Below, one piece after another: positions 61,501 through 64,000 of a stretch of 64,000 bases of DNA; position 1 is the first letter of the stretch; each line of letters starts with the position of its first letter. The stretch spans positions 1-64,000 of the forward strand of contig CAWJTH010000216.1 in the NCBI GenBank assembly GCA_963845495.1, written 5' to 3'. The position numbers were made by a program, and so were the translations under genes. A model generated the notes under the pieces. That model was not told where the DNA came from. It worked only from the letters and a program-made list of their open reading frames with translations, and did not search any database. The DNA is from JAZKFT01 sp963845495 (GTDB lineage: Bacteria > Bacteroidota > Bacteroidia > Chitinophagales > Chitinophagaceae).

Positions 61501-63624
61501 AACCGGCACTTCTTCGATCAAGCTTTTGCCGTTAATTAACGCATCCCAATATTCCTCCAAATCATTTGCAGCACCAAACTGTCCGCTCATGCCGATTATT
61601 GCCACATCTGTTGAATGAGTTGGCGAATGCATGTTAGCATGGCTATTTGTAGTTATTTGTTCTGTTTTATTTGAAACAATTGCACGATTTTTTGGTGATT
61701 GGATATCGCTGGTCTGTATTGTTTCCGATGGCTGTGTTTTTTCATTTCCAATTTTACTGCGAAAGGTTTTACCTATAAAAATTGCAAGCTGCCTAACATT
61801 GGGATGATTGAAAATATCGGTAGGTTTTAAAGATATATCCAACGATCGGTTGATGTTTTTTACAAAAGCGGTACCGGAAATAGAATCGAAACCGTAGTCC
61901 ATAAACGATTCATCCACATCAAATTCTTCCACAGCAATTCCAATGGTATCGGCAGCAATTTTAGCTAGCTGGTTAGTCAATAAAACGATATCTACCACAA
62001 GTTCTTTTTTGATGGCATCCTTTTCTACAACTGCATTCTTTTGTAAATCATTTTTACTGGTTACAATGCTGCTAATAGCCGGCCTTTCTGTGTCAAGCAA
62101 TTTAATAGCTGTTACTTGTGGCACTTTATTGCTTATCACAGCTTCCAATATTTTCATGCCTGCTTCGCAGGAAATGCTCCCGATGCCCATTAGTTCAAAT
62201 TGATCTTTGAACGCTTCGCCAGTTGCTACACCAACTTCGCCCCAATAACCCCAATTGATAATGTAGGTTGGCGTGTTGATAATATTTGTCAAACTTTGGG
62301 CGTACGCATCTTTATAAGTGCAGCCTGCAGCATAGTTTGCCTGACCAGGTGCGCTGCTTTGCGATTCGATAGATGAATAAAAACAAATAAAATCCAATGG
62401 TTGCTTTGCAAAAACCTCTACAAAATGATGGCTACCAAATGATTTGGGATCAAATGATTTTCTAAAATCTGCCTCGCTCATGTTTTTTAACAACATATCG
62501 TTCAGCACAATTGCAGAATGAAACAAACCGTCGATTGATTGGTGGTACGTAGTAATTTCTTCGTATGCTTTTTCAACAGACGCCCTACTTGTTGCATCAC
62601 AACTGATGTAAATCGGCCTTACGCCCCATTCTTCTATTTCATCTTGCAATGCAATAATTTTATCGTTTATGGCACTGCGACCTAACCAAATTACTTGTGC
62701 TGCATATTCTTTTACCAAGTATTCGGTGGTTACTTTACCGATGCCGCCAGCCCCACCAAGTATCACGTAGACGCCCTGTCTATTAAACCCAGATCTTTTT
62801 CCGGCTATTAATTGTGTAGGATATAATTTCCGTTGATAAACTTTTCCATCGCGATACGCTTTTACCAACCCTTCTTTATCAAATGGAATGGCTAGTACGT
62901 TATTAAATGAAGGTTTTTGCTCTTGTCTTGCTAAATCTACTACTCGTATATTCCACAAAGGTTGTTCTTTGGCCAATGATCCTGCTAGTCCTGCAATTCC
63001 ACTTCCGGCGGCTGTAACTTGGTCGGTGGGTAGAACTTTTTGTGTGCTATGCAAAAAGAAAGTAATGTTCAATTGCTTGCTTTTATAAGACGAGTCAAGC
63101 AATGATTTTACAGTGCCAAACACGGCTAATTCCCGTTGGTTGATTCCATCTTCCAGTTGCAGTTCATTGGTAGTTAAACCTTGCAACAGGTAAATATCTG
63201 TCATGCCATCTGGCATTTCGGTCAGGTTGTTTAGTATAAATGTTTGTATATTTTGATTGGTAAGAAAAAGCTGTAAATCAAACACGATATCACCTTTAAA
63301 ATCACCAGTTACCAAAATATGCTTCGCTCCGCCAAACTTTGCAGACTGATTTTCAACGACACTCATAGGCTCCCAAACCGGCAGATACGTTAAAGTTATT
63401 TCTGACTCTGAAATTTGTGCGGGAATAGTTACAGCCGCCATATCTTCTTTTATTTCTTTGCCAGTGTCAGCCTCATCCCGCAAAAATGATTGTAAACCAC
63501 CATCATTTTGCTTCGCTGGAATTATTTCAGTTACATGGCACCCAGCAGCGATCCCGTGCAAAAGCGTAAGTAGGTAAACTGATTTTGTTTGGTTTAGTAT
63601 TTGGGTAAAGCAGCGCCCAATCAA
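58579..63624 (-). CDS. Trans-AT polyketide synthase, terminal modules (KR-ACP-KS-ACP-TE), 3' portion
   Basis: This 1681-residue frame covers, by position: ketoreductase (about 63380-62080; GGAGGIGK nucleotide motif, active Ser in YSSIESQ, Tyr in QANYAAG); ACP (about 61960-61750, Ser in DYGFDSISG); condensing KS (about 61600-60330; Cys in DSACSSSLVAM, His in EAHGTGTG and KTNVGHTLLAAG); linker ending LPTYPFAKDRYWLES; ACP (about 59740-59500, EYGIDSISTM); thioesterase (about 59380-58580; GWSMGG, SGSNDKLTPP, SAQHYIPL). There is no AT domain in any module. The first 35 or so residues are out of frame; real protein joins the fragment at 63527-64000 through one surplus base near 63537-63546. TE at the end marks this as the last assembly-line protein. 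Confidence 0.92.
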   Translation of the reverse strand: MIGRCFTQILNQTKSVYLLTLLHGIAAGCHVTEIIPAKQNDGGLQSFLRDEADTGKEIKEDMAAVTIPAQISESEITLTYLPVWEPMSVVENQSAKFGGAKHILVTGDFKGDIVFDLQLFLTNQNIQTFILNNLTEMPDGMTDIYLLQGLTTNELQLEDGINQRELAVFGTVKSLLDSSYKSKQLNITFFLHSTQKVLPTDQVTAAGSGIAGLAGSLAKEQPLWNIRVVDLARQEQKPSFNNVLAIPFDKEGLVKAYRDGKVYQRKLYPTQLIAGKRSGFNRQGVYVILGGAGGIGKVTTEYLVKEYAAQVIWLGRSAINDKIIALQDEIEEWGVRPIYISCDATSRASVEKAYEEITTYHQSIDGLFHSAIVLNDMLLKNMSEADFRKSFDPKSFGSHHFVEVFAKQPLDFICFYSSIESQSSAPGQANYAAGCTYKDAYAQSLTNIINTPTYIINWGYWGEVGVATGEAFKDQFELMGIGSISCEAGMKILEAVISNKVPQVTAIKLLDTERPAISSIVTSKNDLQKNAVVEKDAIKKELVVDIVLLTNQLAKIAADTIGIAVEEFDVDESFMDYGFDSISGTAFVKNINRSLDISLKPTDIFNHPNVRQLAIFIGKTFRSKIGNEKTQPSETIQTSDIQSPKNRAIVSNKTEQITTNSHANMHSPTHSTDVAIIGMSGQFGAANDLEEYWDALINGKSLIEEVPVERWNIDEKFSADKSAPDKTYSKWGSFIKDIDKFDPLFFKISGGEAESMDPQQRLFLMHCWKAIEDAAINPRKLKAGKCGVYVGVGPGDYLTSIQGIPASAMWGNSNAILASRISYFLDLKGPAISIDSACSSSLVAMDLGCSSLQRGDADIVISGAVTIMNTANFYTLASKAGMLSPDGTCYTFDNRANGFVPGEGVGVVIMKRLEDAERDGDHIYGVIKGSMTNQDGATNGIFAPSALSQQELEQDLYKKFNIHPETISYVEAHGTGTGLGDPIEFEALSAAFKSFTQKKQFCGLGSVKTNVGHTLLAAGMAGIIKILLSLKHKQLPATLNYKKPNSLIDINNSPFKIQEKSQIWKSNNGEPLRAAISSFGFSGTNAHMVIEEYLPLHNEIYEDAAPALIVLSAKNIERLNDHVINLKTYLNKNPATNIYDIAYTLQTGREAMDERLAVVVNNTTELLAQLTDYLKGETSDIQTGNCKKSNLGLFLNGEAGKAYIEISIKNKEHKALGSLWVKGSDIDWNLLYKSNKPQRISLPTYPFAKDRYWLESPKEKLLVKETSVVMPAVKLPNLVNNLSEAKPINGFKSNDPINKSNITSQLIDLFSKGLKVPAKEFNEDADLQEYGIDSISTMKLLQQAEEHFAVEIEITDLMNGRSIADLATVIEARLNSKAAVKLGNAEVNNPNIVAELQPNLSYKKLFETNYEVLIPSLRRKFIDYKGINLEVFTGGEAKETIVLLPPVDCTAIAWMAQVEELKKKYQIIVPNYPGYGLSEFNPSLATLNEIANQVIYILEVLKIKETVHLVGWSMGGFIAQILAENHGRYFQSLTLVNTTTKLEIASTISNSTLMFENLRKDFVGNLFRLAPTQFANIDENTIKGSFNNQIAMFYALQVMGHDYRDKLNNIDIPVSIISGSNDKLTPPAYSEYIHQKISGSQYLEIESAQHYIPLFHSQFFNRQLVKFLEENKVVKSSDMLA

Positions 63625-64000
63625 TCATTGCGCCCTTCACCCATAAATTGGCTAGCTGTTCAAGTTCGCTTGCTTTTATGGCCTCTTCCACATAAAGCTC
63701 GCCAGCTTTTCCATTTAACGCATTATCTAATTTTTCTTTTTTCACATTTCCGCTGATTAAACCTTCAGTACGGCCATCAACATACGCTTCCAAATGAAAA
63801 ATAAGCGTTTTTGTATCGGTTGAAATAAATGCTAACCTTTCATCCATAGCTTCTCGCCCAACCTGTAAAGTGTAAGCAATATCGTATATGTTTAAATTAG
63901 GATTAGACCTCAGGTGCTTTTTCAAATTATTTGCTTGATCCAACAAACGGGTATTGTTTTTGGCTGATAAAAGAATAATAGCAGGAGCTTGTTGAGTATA
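63527..64000 (-). CDS. Trans-AT polyketide synthase, continuation toward the N-terminus (partial, frame broken)
   Basis: The minus-strand frame is open from the right edge to a stop at 63527. It encodes the region after an upstream KS: APAIILLSAKN, NLNIYDIAYTLQVGREAMDERLAF, and LPTYAFARDRCW. This repeats the linker of the next module almost exactly (NIYDIAYTLQTGREAMDERLAV, LPTYPFAKDRYW). The frame ends just after CWVPCN, where the next frame takes over with HVTEIIPAKQ; one surplus base in a GGG or CC run explains it. The KS itself and the rest of the synthase lie outside the window. Confidence 0.85.
   Translation of the reverse strand, partial: YTQQAPAIILLSAKNNTRLLDQANNLKKHLRSNPNLNIYDIAYTLQVGREAMDERLAFISTDTKTLIFHLEAYVDGRTEGLISGNVKKEKLDNALNGKAGELYVEEAIKASELEQLANLWVKGAMIDWALLYPNTKPNKISLPTYAFARDRCWVPCN

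Noticed and set aside
1..64000. tRNA, rRNA or riboswitch genes
   Set aside because: No cloverleaf, rRNA-like or known riboswitch core was recognised by eye; a covariance search would be needed to exclude them.

Overview
The window looks like a chromosomal segment of an AT-rich Bacteroidota, probably a Chitinophagaceae-like gliding soil or freshwater bacterium. The phylum is supported by a C-terminal type IX secretion sorting domain, a DUF3810 family protein, a beta-propeller/Y_Y_Y/LytS-type sensor kinase and the style of the hybrid kinases. The family-level guess is inference. No rRNA, tRNA or CRISPR array was seen.

Layout. (1) 1-7.4 kb: a partial M16 zinc peptidase, a small HAD phosphatase, a 21-bp minisatellite that reads as a heptad-repeat ORF, a frame-broken DinB-like gene, a DUF3810 membrane protein with HEXXH, a Tat-type cupin-like protein, and a short MITE with intact terminal inverted repeats and an 8-bp target duplication. 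(2) 7.4-13.8 kb: two compact signalling modules. One is a FIST sensor protein with a soluble hybrid kinase; the other is an RsbQ-like alpha/beta hydrolase with a GAF/PAS hybrid kinase. The two kinases converge on a repeat that supplies their stop codons. (3) 14-36.6 kb: an exopolysaccharide locus. It holds a priming sugar-phosphate transferase, a Wzz-like copolymerase with a degenerate BY-kinase domain, a short TolC-like protein, a Wzx flippase, an O-antigen ligase/polymerase-like protein, about eight glycosyltransferases including a GT11 alpha-1,2-fucosyltransferase and a GT14-like enzyme, two acyltransferases, and a large secreted glycosidase with T9SS sorting domain. (4) 36.9-47.3 kb: a multi-PAS hybrid kinase with HPt, a REC-HPt protein, a single-domain regulator, and a LytTR regulator with a propeller-GAF-LytS kinase. 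(5) 47.5-64 kb: the end of a trans-AT polyketide synthase locus. It has a phosphopantetheinyl transferase, a PksB/BaeB-like metallo-hydrolase, a free-standing AT-like protein, a complete beta-branching (HMG-CoA-synthase type) cassette, an AT-enoyl reductase fusion, and the terminal part of a modular PKS ending in a thioesterase. The PKS continues beyond the right edge.

How the genes work together. In the PKS locus the PPTase activates carrier proteins and the AT domain of the AT-ER loads malonyl units in trans. The donor ACPs, the Cys-to-Ser KS decarboxylase, HMGS, ECH1 and ECH2 would replace a beta-keto oxygen by a carbon branch. The thioesterase on the last module releases the product. The last two ACPs lack the Trp flag of branching acceptors, so branching probably happens upstream, outside the window. 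In the exopolysaccharide locus the priming transferase, glycosyltransferases, flippase, polymerase/ligase and Wzz/TolC-like exporters form a Wzx/Wzy-type pathway.

Five apparent genes (DinB, two glycosyltransferases, Wzz/BY-kinase, PKS) are each broken by what reads as one extra base in a short run. Either the sequence carries +1 homopolymer errors or these loci vary in phase. The breaks should be resolved before any of these genes is called a pseudogene. Several gene gaps are filled by palindromic repeats, described individually below.
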